Of a stretch of DNA of 49,014 nucleotides, positions 39,469 to 47,988 are shown in pieces (position 1 is the stretch's first letter; every line of letters starts with the position of its first letter). The stretch spans positions 1 to 49,014 of the forward strand of contig JBJXGV010000042.1 in the NCBI GenBank assembly GCA_046160485.1. The letters run 5' to 3'. A program made the translations under genes and the position numbers. The notes under the pieces are model-generated. The model was not told where the DNA came from, searched no databases, and saw only the letters and a list, made by a program, of their open reading frames with translations. Source of the stretch: JBJXGV01 sp046160485 (GTDB lineage: Bacteria; Orphanbacterota; Orphanbacteria; JBJXGV01).

Positions 39469-40946
39469 CGTCCGCGCTCCCGCGCCGTGCCGCGCCTCGT
39501 GCCGCTTCCACTCTTCGAGCGCTCCGCGAGCAGCGCCTCGATCTTGTCGAGGATGATGCGCGCAACCTCGGCCTTCGGAAGCGATGCGTGCTTCTCGACG
39601 CGGCCACTCGCATCGACGAGCGCGACGCGATTGTTCTCCGCCCCGGGTCCTGTCCCCGACTCGCCCGCGCCGTTGACGACGATCAGGTCGGCGCCCTTCT
39701 CGCGAAGCTTGCGCTTCCCTTCCGCGAGCGCGGCGCCCGACGTTTCGAGCGCGAACCCGACGAGCAGCGTCCCGTTGCGCTTCGCGTGCCCGAGCGACGC
39801 GAGAATGTCTTCGGTGCGCTCGAGCGATAGCGCGAACACCGCCGCGCTCTTTCCTTTCTTGATCTTCTCGGCCGACGGTTTCGCGGGGCGCCAGTCAGAA
39901 ACCGCCGCGCACATCACGACGATGTCGGCGTTCTGCGCGGCGCGCTTCGTGGCGCCGGCCATCGCGGACGCTGTCGTCGCGCGCGCCACGCGCACGCCGA
40001 GCGGCGCGGGCACGTCCGTCACGCCCGCGACGATCTCGACATCGGCGCCGCGGTCGCGCGCCTCCGCCGCGATCGCGAAACCCATCCGCCCGCTCGAGTG
40101 GTTCGAGATGTAGCGCACGGGATCGATCGGCTCTTCGGTCCGGCCCGCGGTGACGAGCACGCGTTTGCCCGCGAGCGAGTTCGCGCGCGACGTGAGACGC
40201 GGCGCATCGAACGGACCGCGCGCGGGGAGTGCGGCGTTCTCGCGAGAAGCGCCCGGCGCGCCGAGCGGCATCCCCGGCCCCGGAGGCATCGACGCCGCCA
40301 CCGCTTCGACCGATGCGACGATCGCCTCGACCGACGCGAGCTTCCCTTCGCCTTCATAGCCGCACGCCAGCAGGCCGACATCAGGATCGATAAATCGCAC
40401 GCCGCGCGACGCGAGCGTCTCCGCGTTCGCGCGCACGGTCGGGTGGCTCAGCATGTAGGGATTCATCGCGGGCGCAACAAGCACCGGCGCGCGCGCCACG
40501 AGCAGAAGCGTCGAGAGCAAGTCATCGGCGATTCCCGCGGCCATCTTCGCCATCAGGTTGGCGGTCGCCGGCGCGACGACGACGATATCGGCGTCGGACG
40601 CGAGCTTGATGTGAATCGGTTGGCCGGCGGGCCCGAACGGCTCGCCGAGCGTGCGCTCGGGAGCATCGGGGAACAGCTCGGAGTAGACCTCGCGTCCCGT
40701 CAGTGCTCGAAACGTCTCGGCGGTGACGAGCCGCTTCGCGCTGTCGGTCATCACGACGACGACGACCGCGCCGCGTCGCCCGAGTTCGCGCACGACATCG
40801 CCCGCGCGATACGCGGCGATGCTACCCGAAACGCCGAAGAGAACGCGTTTGCCGGCAAGCGGAAGCGCCGGATCGTGCGTGGCAACGCCGTGCGGGGCGC
40901 GCTCCCGCGGCCGATCCGTCGGCCGCGCCGGCTTGCGCTTCGCCAC
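39465..40946 (-). CDS. coaBC: Bifunctional phosphopantothenoylcysteine decarboxylase / phosphopantothenate-cysteine ligase
   Basis: A 493-residue fusion for coenzyme A synthesis. GTG 40946 is used, with an extra basic N-terminal tail of about 30 residues. The flavoprotein half begins G-K-R-V-L-F-G-V-S-G-S-I-A-A-Y and shows V-A-P-A-T-A-N-L-M-A-K-M and A-P-A-M-N-P-Y-M-L. The ligase half has V-L-V-T-A-G-R-T-E-E-P-I-D-P-V-R-Y-I-S-N-H-S-S-G-R-M-G in two pieces, as in standard CoaB. A Gly/Pro/Ala linker (about 220-255) joins them. It lies directly after rpoZ, the common order. Confidence 0.96.
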   Translation of the reverse strand: MAKRKPARPTDRPRERAPHGVATHDPALPLAGKRVLFGVSGSIAAYRAGDVVRELGRRGAVVVVVMTDSAKRLVTAETFRALTGREVYSELFPDAPERTLGEPFGPAGQPIHIKLASDADIVVVAPATANLMAKMAAGIADDLLSTLLLVARAPVLVAPAMNPYMLSHPTVRANAETLASRGVRFIDPDVGLLACGYEGEGKLASVEAIVASVEAVAASMPPGPGMPLGAPGASRENAALPARGPFDAPRLTSRANSLAGKRVLVTAGRTEEPIDPVRYISNHSSGRMGFAIAAEARDRGADVEIVAGVTDVPAPLGVRVARATTASAMAGATKRAAQNADIVVMCAAVSDWRPAKPSAEKIKKGKSAAVFALSLERTEDILASLGHAKRNGTLLVGFALETSGAALAEGKRKLREKGADLIVVNGAGESGTGPGAENNRVALVDASGRVEKHASLPKAEVARIILDKIEALLAERSKSGSGTRRGTARERGR

Positions 40947-40962
40947 GGCGCCCTGCTCCGGC

Positions 40963-41247
40963 CTAGGCCGCCGACGCCGGTCCGCGCTCGGCGCCGCGCT
41001 GGGAACTGGCCGTCTTCGATTCGCCTTCGCGCATGCTCACGCCGACGCTCACGTCCGCTTCGTCCGCGAACGGCTTCGCGGTGACTTCGCCGCGCGCGAC
41101 GCGCTCGATCGCGACGCTCGCAGGCTTGCGATCGAGCGGCGCGACACGCGACGCGTTGATGCGCGCCGCTTCGCGCGCCGCAAGTACAACCATCTCGTAC
41201 GGATTCTGCGTCTCTCTGAGGAACGTATCGTGTTCGTGGTTGCTCAT
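40963..41247 (-). CDS. rpoZ: DNA-directed RNA polymerase omega subunit
   Basis: A 94-residue protein with N-P-Y-E-M-V-V-L-A-A-R-E-A-A-R-I-N-A and K-P-A-S-V-A-I-E-R-V-A-R-G-E-V, the two parts of the omega fold. It lies between yicC and coaBC, a common arrangement. In many bacteria gmk sits between yicC and rpoZ; here only 18 bases separate them. Confidence 0.92.
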   Translation of the reverse strand: MSNHEHDTFLRETQNPYEMVVLAAREAARINASRVAPLDRKPASVAIERVARGEVTAKPFADEADVSVGVSMREGESKTASSQRGAERGPASAA

Positions 41248-41265
41248 GGTGTGCTTTTCCTCCCG

Positions 41266-42150
41266 CTACTCGATGTTCTGTATCTGCTCGCGGATCTTCT
41301 CGACTTCTTCCTTGAGAATGATCGCACTCTTCGCGATCTCCGCGTCGTTCGCTTTGGACCCAACCGTATTCGCCTCGCGATGCATTTCCTGAAGAAGGAA
41401 GTTCAGGCGCTTCCCCATTGCCGAACCTTCGTTGATGCATTCGAGGAACTGCGCGTTGTGCGAGCGAAAACGCACGACCTCCTCGGTGCAGTCGAGCCGG
41501 TCCGCCATCAGCGAAATCTCGACCGCGAGCCGCTCTTCCGACAGACGCGACTCGCCGTTCAAGAGTTCGTTGACGCGCTTGCGCATCTGCTCCTTCGCTT
41601 CCTTCGCGCGCAGCGGGCTTCGCTTCTCGATCTTGTCGAGTTCGCGCTCGAGAAGTCCGAGCCGCATCTTGAGGTCTTTCGCGAGCGCCTTGCCTTCGGC
41701 GCGCCTCATCTTGTTAAAATCCGCGAGCGCCTTTTTGAGCAGCTTCTCGGTGACCGGCCAGAGTTCTTCCTCTCCCCACGTCTTGCGGCGGCGCTTGACG
41801 ATCTCGGGAAAACTCACGAGCGTCGCGACGTCGATTTCGCCGGCGAGATTGAAACGCTTCTTCATTTTCTTGAGGAACGCGATCGTGGCTTCGGCGGTGG
41901 CGGGATCGAAGTCGATCTGCTCGGCGCCGCCGTCGTTGCCTTCGTCGAGACTCACGGAGACCGAGACGCGGCCGCGGCTGACTTCGCCCTGCACGACCTC
42001 TTTGAGTTGCGGCTCGAGCGCGTTCAGCACGCGCGGCAGCCGCATGACGAGGTCGAAGAAGCGATTGTTGACGGCGCGAACCTCGACCTCGAGGCGTGCA
42101 CCATCGACCGTGGCTTCGGCGCGGCCGTAGCCGGTCATACTCTCGATCAT
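41266..42150 (-). CDS. yicC: YicC-family endoribonuclease
   Basis: A 294-residue protein. ATG 42150 follows GGAGGG, and the extension to 42201 is rejected. Family signatures are complete: M-I-E-S-M-T-G-Y-G-R-A at the N-terminus, V-E-V-R-A-V-N-N-R-F-F-D, and the C-terminal D-U-F-1732 part with G-K-R-L-N-F-L-L-Q-E-M-H-R-E-A-N-T-V-G-S-K. YicC proteins are RNases; E. coli YicC affects the sRNA RyhB. It is the promoter-proximal gene of the long minus-strand operon. Confidence 0.95.
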   Translation of the reverse strand: MIESMTGYGRAEATVDGARLEVEVRAVNNRFFDLVMRLPRVLNALEPQLKEVVQGEVSRGRVSVSVSLDEGNDGGAEQIDFDPATAEATIAFLKKMKKRFNLAGEIDVATLVSFPEIVKRRRKTWGEEELWPVTEKLLKKALADFNKMRRAEGKALAKDLKMRLGLLERELDKIEKRSPLRAKEAKEQMRKRVNELLNGESRLSEERLAVEISLMADRLDCTEEVVRFRSHNAQFLECINEGSAMGKRLNFLLQEMHREANTVGSKANDAEIAKSAIILKEEVEKIREQIQNIE

Positions 42151-42182
42151 GAGGACCCTCCGGGAGTGAATGGAAGGCGGCC

Positions 42183-42211
42183 ATCGTAGGCCATCGCGCA
42201 AGGAGAGTCAA
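42183..42211 (-). promoter_or_regulatory. Strong candidate promoter of the yicC-...-ispF operon
   Basis: On the minus strand TTGACT (42211-42206), 17 bases, then TACGAT (42188-42183) match sigma-70 elements. They are placed 33 bases before yicC, just upstream of its GGAGGG site. Confidence 0.65.
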
Positions 42212-42433
42212 ACAGGCGCCCGCCGCGAACGCGGCGCGCGACGGCGCTCGCTGACAGAAGGTCCCGCACCGGCGCGCGCGGACCGACACTCTGTCGCGTC
42301 ACTTCCGCATTGACGCCGCTCGATTGTCCACGCAGCATCGTGCCGAGTTCTTTTCGTTGACGAAGTTACGTTTTACGCGCGGCGTGATGGTCGCGGCCAC
42401 GCGATGGCGTGAGGATTGCGGAGGAGACAGCGT
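42212..42433. other. Divergent intergenic region between yicC and the multiheme operon
   Basis: No gene supported. TTGACG at 42310-42315 and at 42357-42362 are -35-like, but no good -10 follows at the right spacing. The base composition falls near 42350-42380. The plus-strand multiheme promoter must lie here or in the following leader. Confidence 0.4.
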
Positions 42434-42494
42434 CAGGCCCCTGGCCTGTCAGAGAGATTTCCGGAATCGACAAGCCTGGCCGTCGCAAACGGCC
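42434..42494 (+). promoter_or_regulatory. Structured 5' leader of the multiheme cytochrome operon
   Basis: Two perfect 6-bp hairpins lie side by side. CAGGCC/GGCCTG has a CCT loop (42434-42448), and GGCCGT/ACGGCC has a CGCAA loop (42478-42494). GACAG at 42426 can also pair with CTGTC at 42446, competing with the first stem. Repeated GGCCTG copies allow alternative pairings. Such a leader may regulate expression; no known riboswitch consensus is convincing. Confidence 0.4.
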
Positions 42495-42517
42495 TGCAGA
42501 AGCGAGGAAGGGACGCC

Positions 42518-43051
42518 ATGAAAATGAAGAACGCGATCGCGCTCGAACTGATTCTGGCTCTTGGATTGACGATGAACGCGGGCGTAGCGCGCGGTGCGGA
42601 CGCGGCGAAACCAGCCTACATCGGCTCCGCGAAATGCAAGATGTGCCACATCAGCCAGCACAAGACGTGGACTGCGTCGAGTCACGCGACGACTTTCGCC
42701 CGGCTCAAACCGGAAGAGGCGAAGAAAGCGGAGTGCGTGAGCTGCCACGTGACCGGGTTCGTCGCGGCCACAACGACTTTCAACGAAGAAGGCGTCGGTT
42801 GCGAGTCGTGCCACGGGCCGGGCAGCATCTACGGCGCGAAGGACGTGATGAACAAGGAAAAGTTCAAGGCCGACCCGGAAGGCATGCGCAAGATCTGGAA
42901 GGCGGGCGGGCTCGTGACGCCGGTCGAAGCGACGTGCAAGGGCTGCCACAACGAGAAGAGCCCGAACTACAAGCCGTTCGACTTCGCGAAGGCAAGCGCG
43001 GCGATCAAGCATTGGAAGGACAAGGTAGCGGCACCGCCGGCTGCGAAGTAA
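42518..43051 (+). CDS. Secreted tetraheme c-type cytochrome (c554-like)
   Basis: A 177-residue protein. ATG 42518 follows GAGGAAGGG. A signal peptide ends near G-V-A-R-G-A-D. Four C-x-x-C-H haem sites: C40-K-M-C-H44, C73-V-S-C-H77, C95-E-S-C-H99, C140-K-G-C-H144. Length and spacing fit the cytochrome c554/c' family. It may be the soluble electron carrier that the complex encoded downstream reduces. A 180-base gap with a hairpin separates it from the next gene, so it may also be transcribed alone at higher level. Confidence 0.93.
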   Translation: MKMKNAIALELILALGLTMNAGVARGADAAKPAYIGSAKCKMCHISQHKTWTASSHATTFARLKPEEAKKAECVSCHVTGFVAATTTFNEEGVGCESCHGPGSIYGAKDVMNKEKFKADPEGMRKIWKAGGLVTPVEATCKGCHNEKSPNYKPFDFAKASAAIKHWKDKVAAPPAAK

Positions 43052-43091
43052 CGCGTTCGGCGCCGCACGCGCAAAGCGTTCACGGCCCCCA

Positions 43092-43126
43092 ACGACGCCT
43101 CGTGAATGACCCACGCGGGGCGTCGT
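43092..43126 (+). terminator. Hairpin between tetraheme and pentaheme genes
   Basis: ACGACGCC (43092-43099) and GGCGTCGT (43119-43126) form a perfect 8-bp inverted repeat with a 19-base loop, 40 bases after the tetraheme stop. No T-run follows, so it may protect the first message from decay rather than terminate fully. An AT patch (TTATAA near 43143-43148) lies soon after. Confidence 0.4.
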
Positions 43127-43231
43127 CCCGTACGCGCCGAAATTATAAGAGGCTCGTCTCGCTGAACCCTCCCTACAGCGAAATCACGGCAGCCAAGAGA
43201 GCCAAGCGGTTCCAACGATAGGAGGGTCACT

Positions 43232-44416
43232 GTGCGACGCCCGCGTTTCCCGAATGCGCTTCTCGCGATCCTCGCCCATGCCGCCGTGCTCGGCGCCACG
43301 AGCGCACGCTTCCCGCTCTTGCCCGCCACCGCGCACGCGGCACCCGAAACGAGCGCCGAATGCGGCGAATGCCACAAAGAGATTTATCGAACGTGGAGCG
43401 GCTCCGCGCACGCCAAATCGATGGAAGACCCGATCTTCCTCGACGCATTTCGCATGACGGAGTCGCGCGAAGGCGACGAAGTCGCGCGCGTGTGCTTGCG
43501 ATGCCACGCGCCGCTTTTCGAACACAACAACGACCGCGCGCTCGCGAAAAAAGTCACGTGGGAGGGCGTCAACTGCGACGTATGCCACAGCCTCGTGTCC
43601 GTCGACATGTCTGGCTTCGGGCCGCGGCAGGTGCTCGACGTCGGCGAGGTGAAGCGCGGCCCGATTCGCGACGCCGCGTCGGGCGCGCACGAGGTCGCGT
43701 ACTCCGAGCTGCACACGACGTCGCTCGTCTGCGCCGGTTGCCACGAGTTCGTCAACGCCGAGGGGACGCCCCTCATGACGACTTACACCGAGTGGCAAGA
43801 GAGCCAAGCGGCGAAGGATGGGAGGAACTGCCAGGAATGCCACATGGGCCGCACGAAGGCCGACGTGGTCGACCCGAAGATCGCGCGCGTCGCGGATTCC
43901 GAGATCAATATCCACGAGGTCCCCGGCGGGCACTCGCTCGACCAGCTCCACAAGGCGATCGGCGTTCTCATCGAGTCGCAGCACGTCGGCGATTCGCTCG
44001 GCATCATGGTGCGGCTGACGAACAAGGGCGCGGGCCACGCGGTTCCGACGGGAATGCCCGGGCGGCGCGTGATCCTGCGAGTCGGCGTGCGCGTGGGCGG
44101 CGGCGCTACGATGGACGAGTCGCGCGTGTACGAGAAGTCGTTCATCGACTCCGACGGGAGCCGCATCCGCGAGGACAGCCGCTTCTTCACGAAAGGGGTG
44201 CGGCTCGAGTCCGACACGCGCATTCAGCCCGACGAGCGGCGCGTCGAGACGTTCCGCTTCCCGGTACCGGCGCGGTCCACGGCGTACGTCACGGCATCGC
44301 TTCAATACGAACACGCACCGACAGGGGGACCTGAAGGAATGACGCGGATCACGTTCTACACGGACAAGCGGACGATCCGCCCCGCGGAGGCGGGAAGCGA
44401 CGGAGTTGCTCAATAA
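43232..44416 (+). CDS. Secreted pentaheme c-type cytochrome
   Basis: A 394-residue protein. GTG 43232 follows GGAGGG. A signal peptide ends near A-T-A-H-A-A-P. Five C-x-x-C-H haem sites fall in the N-terminal half: C44, C88, C115, C167 and C200 with their H48, H92, H119, H171 and H204. The C-terminal half (about 225-394) has no haem and looks like a beta-rich domain: G-A-G-H-A-V-P-T-G-M-P-G-R-R, then R-V-E-T-F-R-F-P-V-P. It resembles the c554-type multihaem proteins with a C-terminal beta domain. It is translated into the Rieske gene with a one-base overlap, so it is likely a subunit of the complex. Confidence 0.93.
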   Translation: MRRPRFPNALLAILAHAAVLGATSARFPLLPATAHAAPETSAECGECHKEIYRTWSGSAHAKSMEDPIFLDAFRMTESREGDEVARVCLRCHAPLFEHNNDRALAKKVTWEGVNCDVCHSLVSVDMSGFGPRQVLDVGEVKRGPIRDAASGAHEVAYSELHTTSLVCAGCHEFVNAEGTPLMTTYTEWQESQAAKDGRNCQECHMGRTKADVVDPKIARVADSEINIHEVPGGHSLDQLHKAIGVLIESQHVGDSLGIMVRLTNKGAGHAVPTGMPGRRVILRVGVRVGGGATMDESRVYEKSFIDSDGSRIREDSRFFTKGVRLESDTRIQPDERRVETFRFPVPARSTAYVTASLQYEHAPTGGPEGMTRITFYTDKRTIRPAEAGSDGVAQ

Positions 44417-44880
44417 TGGACGCGACGGAGAGGCCATGCCCGCGCGGTCCGGCGCCGGTGACCCGGCGCCGATTCCTCGACACGCTTCTCGGCACGTCGG
44501 TGATGGCGCTCGTCGCGTCGGCGCTCTATCCCGTCCTCCGCTTCATCAGCCCGCCGCGCATTCCCGAAGCGACGAGCAACCGCGTCCTCGCGGGCAAAGT
44601 CTCCGAACTCGCCGCCGAAAACTGGAAGCTCTTCCCGTTCGGATCGACGCCGGGAATTCTCATTCAAGCCGCGCCGGGCGAGTACCGCGCGTTCTCCGCG
44701 ACGTGCACGCACCTCGAGTGCACCGTGCAGTTCGACAAGGCGTCGAAACGGATTTGGTGCGCGTGCCACAACGGTTGGTACGACATGAGCGGACGAAACG
44801 TCGCGGGGCCTCCGCCGCATCCGCTCACCCCGTACACGGTGCAGGTCGTCGGCGAGGATCTCTTTGTCACGCGAACCTGA
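44416..44880 (+). CDS. Rieske [2Fe-2S] subunit of multihaem bc complex 2
   Basis: A 154-residue protein. Its ATG shares a base with the upstream stop (TAATG). A twin-arginine-like T-R-R-R-F-L precedes one membrane helix (about 22-42), fitting Tat export. Cluster ligands: C97-T-H99-L-E-C102 and C115-A-C117-H118-N-G. The second loop has N-G-W-Y-D, the form common in b6f-like and epsilon/deltaproteobacterial complexes. It is clearly different from the first Rieske gene, which keeps C-P-C-H-G-G. Confidence 0.94.
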   Translation: MDATERPCPRGPAPVTRRRFLDTLLGTSVMALVASALYPVLRFISPPRIPEATSNRVLAGKVSELAAENWKLFPFGSTPGILIQAAPGEYRAFSATCTHLECTVQFDKASKRIWCACHNGWYDMSGRNVAGPPPHPLTPYTVQVVGEDLFVTRT

Positions 44881-46117
44881 CGCGGCGCGACCGCCCCGGA
44901 GAACGCGATCGGCGCCAGCGGCGATCGCGGACTGGGTCGACGAGCGCGTCGGCCTCGAAGCGCTACGCCACGTCGCGCAGGAGAAAACCGTTCCGATCCA
45001 CCGGCACTCCGCTTGGTATTACTTCGGCGGAATGTCGCTCTTCTTCTTCCTCGTACAGGTGGCGACGGGGATTTTGCTCATGCTCTACTACCGGCCGTCG
45101 TCGCAGGAGGCGTACGAGTCGATTCAGTTCCTGATGACGCAGGTGCCGTTCGGCTGGCTCATCCGATCCATTCACTCCTGGTCGGCGAATCTCATGGTGG
45201 GCACCGCGTTCATCCACCTCTTCTCCGTCTTCTTCATGAAAGCGTACCGGCGGCCGCGTGAGCTGACGTGGATGAGCGGCTTCGTGTTGCTCGTGCTATC
45301 GCTCGGCTTCGGCTTCTCCGGATACCTGCTTCCGTGGAACAAGCTCGCGTATTTCGCGACGCGCGTCGGCACCGACATCGCGGGCTCGATGCCAGTGATC
45401 GGAACGTTCCTGGTGCGCTTCCTGCGCGGAGGCGATCACGTGACGGGCGGCACGCTCTCGCGATTCTACGGATGGCACGTCGCGATTCTTCCCGCGATCA
45501 CGACCGCGCTGCTTGGACTTCATCTCCTGCTCGTGCAGCGGCACGGCATGAGCGTGCCGCCGGGAGTGCAGCGCGAGTTCGATGCGTCGGGCGTGCGCGG
45601 CAACGGACGCGGAATGCCGTTCGTCCCCGACTTTCTGCTGCGCGACCTCTTCGGCTGGACGCTCGCGCTCGCAGTGCTCGCCGCGCTGGCCGCGCTCTTT
45701 CCGTGGGAACTCGGCGAGAAGGCCGACCCCTTCGCCGCCGCGCCCGCGGATATCAAACCCGAGTGGTTCTTCATGTTCATGTTCCAAACGCTCAAGTATG
45801 TGCCGGGTGGCGAAATTCTCGGGATCGAGAACGAGGCGTTCGCAATCATCGCGTTCGGATTGGCGGGGCTCTTCGCGTTTCTCGCGCCGTTCCTCGATCG
45901 CGCGCGCGCGGATGCCGGCGGTGGCGCGGGCCAAGCCGCGAGCGACAAGGCGAGCCGCGTGCTGAACATCGCGGGCGCGGTCGCGATCGCGTTCATCGTC
46001 GTGATGACGGCGATCGGCTACAAGAGCTGGGTTCCCGTCGCGGCGATCGTGGTCGTCGTCGGCGGGCCGTGGCTCGCGGGACGCGCGATGGCGCGGCGGA
46101 AGGAGGGCGGGCGATGA
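44864..46117 (+). CDS. Cytochrome b subunit of multihaem bc complex 2
   Basis: A 417-residue protein. TTG 44864 overlaps the Rieske gene by 17 bases and has GAGG six bases upstream. About eight to nine helices. Haem ligands H104 and H118 on one helix and H205 and H220 on another. The Qo motif P-E-W-F is at residues 299-302 with K-P-E-W-F-F-M-F. N-terminal Arg-rich tail of about 20 residues. It differs from the first cytochrome b in this loop, so the two complexes are not simple duplicates. It oxidises quinol in the inner membrane and passes the low-potential electron across it. Confidence 0.95.
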   Translation: MSREPDAARPPRRTRSAPAAIADWVDERVGLEALRHVAQEKTVPIHRHSAWYYFGGMSLFFFLVQVATGILLMLYYRPSSQEAYESIQFLMTQVPFGWLIRSIHSWSANLMVGTAFIHLFSVFFMKAYRRPRELTWMSGFVLLVLSLGFGFSGYLLPWNKLAYFATRVGTDIAGSMPVIGTFLVRFLRGGDHVTGGTLSRFYGWHVAILPAITTALLGLHLLLVQRHGMSVPPGVQREFDASGVRGNGRGMPFVPDFLLRDLFGWTLALAVLAALAALFPWELGEKADPFAAAPADIKPEWFFMFMFQTLKYVPGGEILGIENEAFAIIAFGLAGLFAFLAPFLDRARADAGGGAGQAASDKASRVLNIAGAVAIAFIVVMTAIGYKSWVPVAAIVVVVGGPWLAGRAMARRKEGGR

Positions 46118-47844
46118 ACGCGCGCGCGATCGTCTTCCTCATAGCGTTCGAGCTCGCGTTCGCGCTCGTGATCGCGTTGGCGTTCGCGGGACCGGTCGCG
46201 GCGCAGGAAGAGAGCGCGGAGCACGCGGGCGCGGCGTCGAGCTGCGTCACGTGCCACCTTCTCGACGACGCGGAGCTGGGAGAACCCGCGCGCCTCTGGA
46301 CGAACGATGTCCACGCAGAAGCGGGGCTCGGGTGCCACTCGTGCCACGGGGGAGATCCCACGATCGAAGAGAAAGAGGACGCGATGTCGCCCGCGAAAGG
46401 GTATGCGCCGGCGCCGGACCGCCTTCACATCGCGGATTTCTGTGCGCGCTGCCACGCCGACGCCGATTTCATGAAGCGCTACAACCCGCAAGCACGCATC
46501 GACCAGCTCGCGGAATACCGCACGAGCGTTCACGGGAAGAAAAACGCCGAGGGCGATTCGATTCCCGCAACGTGCACCGACTGCCACTCGGCGCACGGAA
46601 TTCGTCCGGTCTCGTCGCCCGAGTCGCCGGTGTATGCGGCGAACGTGCCGAAGACGTGCGCGCGTTGCCATGCGGACGCAGCGCTCATGGCCGCGTACGA
46701 AATCCCGACCGACCAATTCGCGAACTACTCGAAGAGCGTGCACGCGGCGGCGCTCCTTGAGCGCGGCGATGTCGCGGCGCCCGCGTGCAACGATTGCCAC
46801 GGCAATCACGGCGCGACGCCGCCGGGAGTGCAATCGGTGGCGAACGTCTGCGGCCAGTGCCATGGACGCGAGGCGATGCTCTTCAACGCATCGTTTAAGA
46901 AGACGCTTTTCGAGGAGAGCGACGTCGGCGAGTGTACCGTCTGCCACGACCATCACCTGATTCATCATCCAACGCCGGAGCTGTTTCACGGCAAATCGGC
47001 GCCGAGCGTGTCGCAGGGGCGCGTCGTCGAGAGCGCGCCATTCGCGGCGGACCTCGGCGCCATCGCTGCGGGCGCGAGCGCACAAGCGTCGTGGCGCGTC
47101 GTCGTCAAGCCGCACATCGCCTCGGAGGATGCGCGACTCGCGCACGCCGTCGAGATCGCGGCGGACGGCGATGTGCCGATCGTGATCGACGCGACCGTGC
47201 GCCCCGGCGCGGATTTCGCGTCCGGTGAGAGCGCGCGGCGCGGCGCGGCGGGCGCGATTACCGCCGCGCTCGCGATCACGCCGCTCTCGGGCACTCCGGT
47301 CGAGGCGGGCGACGCGATCCTCTTCGAGTTGACGGTTTCTGCAACCGCCGCGGTGAGCGCGGTCTGGGTACGCGACGGCGTGAGCGAGGGCGTCACGCCG
47401 GTCGCGGGATCGGCCTGCCTCAACTGCCACACGGAGGGCGATTCGTGCGACGTCGCGTCCGAACAGATGTACGCCGCCCTAACGTCGCTCGATCGTGAAG
47501 TGCGCGAGTCCGCCGCGCTGCTTCACAAGGCGGAGGTCGCCGGCATGGAGGTGAGCGAGCCGCTTTTCGAACTGAAGAGCAAGGGCGTCTCGGCAGCGGT
47601 CGAGGCGCGCGCGCTCATCCACGCGTTCGACCCCGACCGGTTGGTGAAGCGGACCGACGAGGGGAAGACGGTCGCCGCGGGGGCGCTCGCCGCCGCGCGC
47701 GGCGCGCTCGCGGAGCTTCAGAACCGCCGCAAGGGGCTGGCCGTGTCGCTCGTCCTCGTCGCGTGCGTCCTCGTGCTGCTGAGCGCGAAGATCCGTCAGG
47801 TCGACCGCGCGCGGCGCGATGCGGCGGGGGACGGCGCGCACTAG
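46114..47844 (+). CDS. Nonaheme c-type cytochrome subunit, membrane anchored
   Basis: A 576-residue protein. ATG 46114 overlaps the cytochrome b stop as ATGA. A signal peptide is followed by nine C-x-x-C-H sites: eight within residues about 43-280 (C-V-T-C-H, C-H-S-C-H, C-A-R-C-H, C-T-D-C-H, C-A-R-C-H, C-N-D-C-H, C-G-Q-C-H, C-T-V-C-H) and one later (C-L-N-C-H, about residue 435). The middle has beta-rich, haem-free sequence (about 300-430). The end holds a coiled/helical stretch and one C-terminal helix (V-S-L-V-L-V-A-C-V-L-V-L-L). It likely takes electrons from the Rieske protein and spreads them to periplasmic acceptors. Confidence 0.94.
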   Translation: MNARAIVFLIAFELAFALVIALAFAGPVAAQEESAEHAGAASSCVTCHLLDDAELGEPARLWTNDVHAEAGLGCHSCHGGDPTIEEKEDAMSPAKGYAPAPDRLHIADFCARCHADADFMKRYNPQARIDQLAEYRTSVHGKKNAEGDSIPATCTDCHSAHGIRPVSSPESPVYAANVPKTCARCHADAALMAAYEIPTDQFANYSKSVHAAALLERGDVAAPACNDCHGNHGATPPGVQSVANVCGQCHGREAMLFNASFKKTLFEESDVGECTVCHDHHLIHHPTPELFHGKSAPSVSQGRVVESAPFAADLGAIAAGASAQASWRVVVKPHIASEDARLAHAVEIAADGDVPIVIDATVRPGADFASGESARRGAAGAITAALAITPLSGTPVEAGDAILFELTVSATAAVSAVWVRDGVSEGVTPVAGSACLNCHTEGDSCDVASEQMYAALTSLDREVRESAALLHKAEVAGMEVSEPLFELKSKGVSAAVEARALIHAFDPDRLVKRTDEGKTVAAGALAAARGALAELQNRRKGLAVSLVLVACVLVLLSAKIRQVDRARRDAAGDGAH

Positions 47845-47988
47845 CCCCAAAAGACGCGCGATGAGCGACGACGCGATCGCCGCTCATTCCGCCCGCTCCG
47901 CGCGGTCGTTCGCAAGCGTTCGTTCGCGTCCACGCGTCCGTTCGTGAATTGACCGCGCGCGGCGGCGCTTCTACCATGCGGTCGCCCT

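Noticed and set aside
42478..42520. Resemblance of GTCGCAAACGGCCTGC to a c-di-GMP riboswitch
   Set aside because: The rest of the GEMM consensus, including the first stem and tetraloop receptor, is not present.
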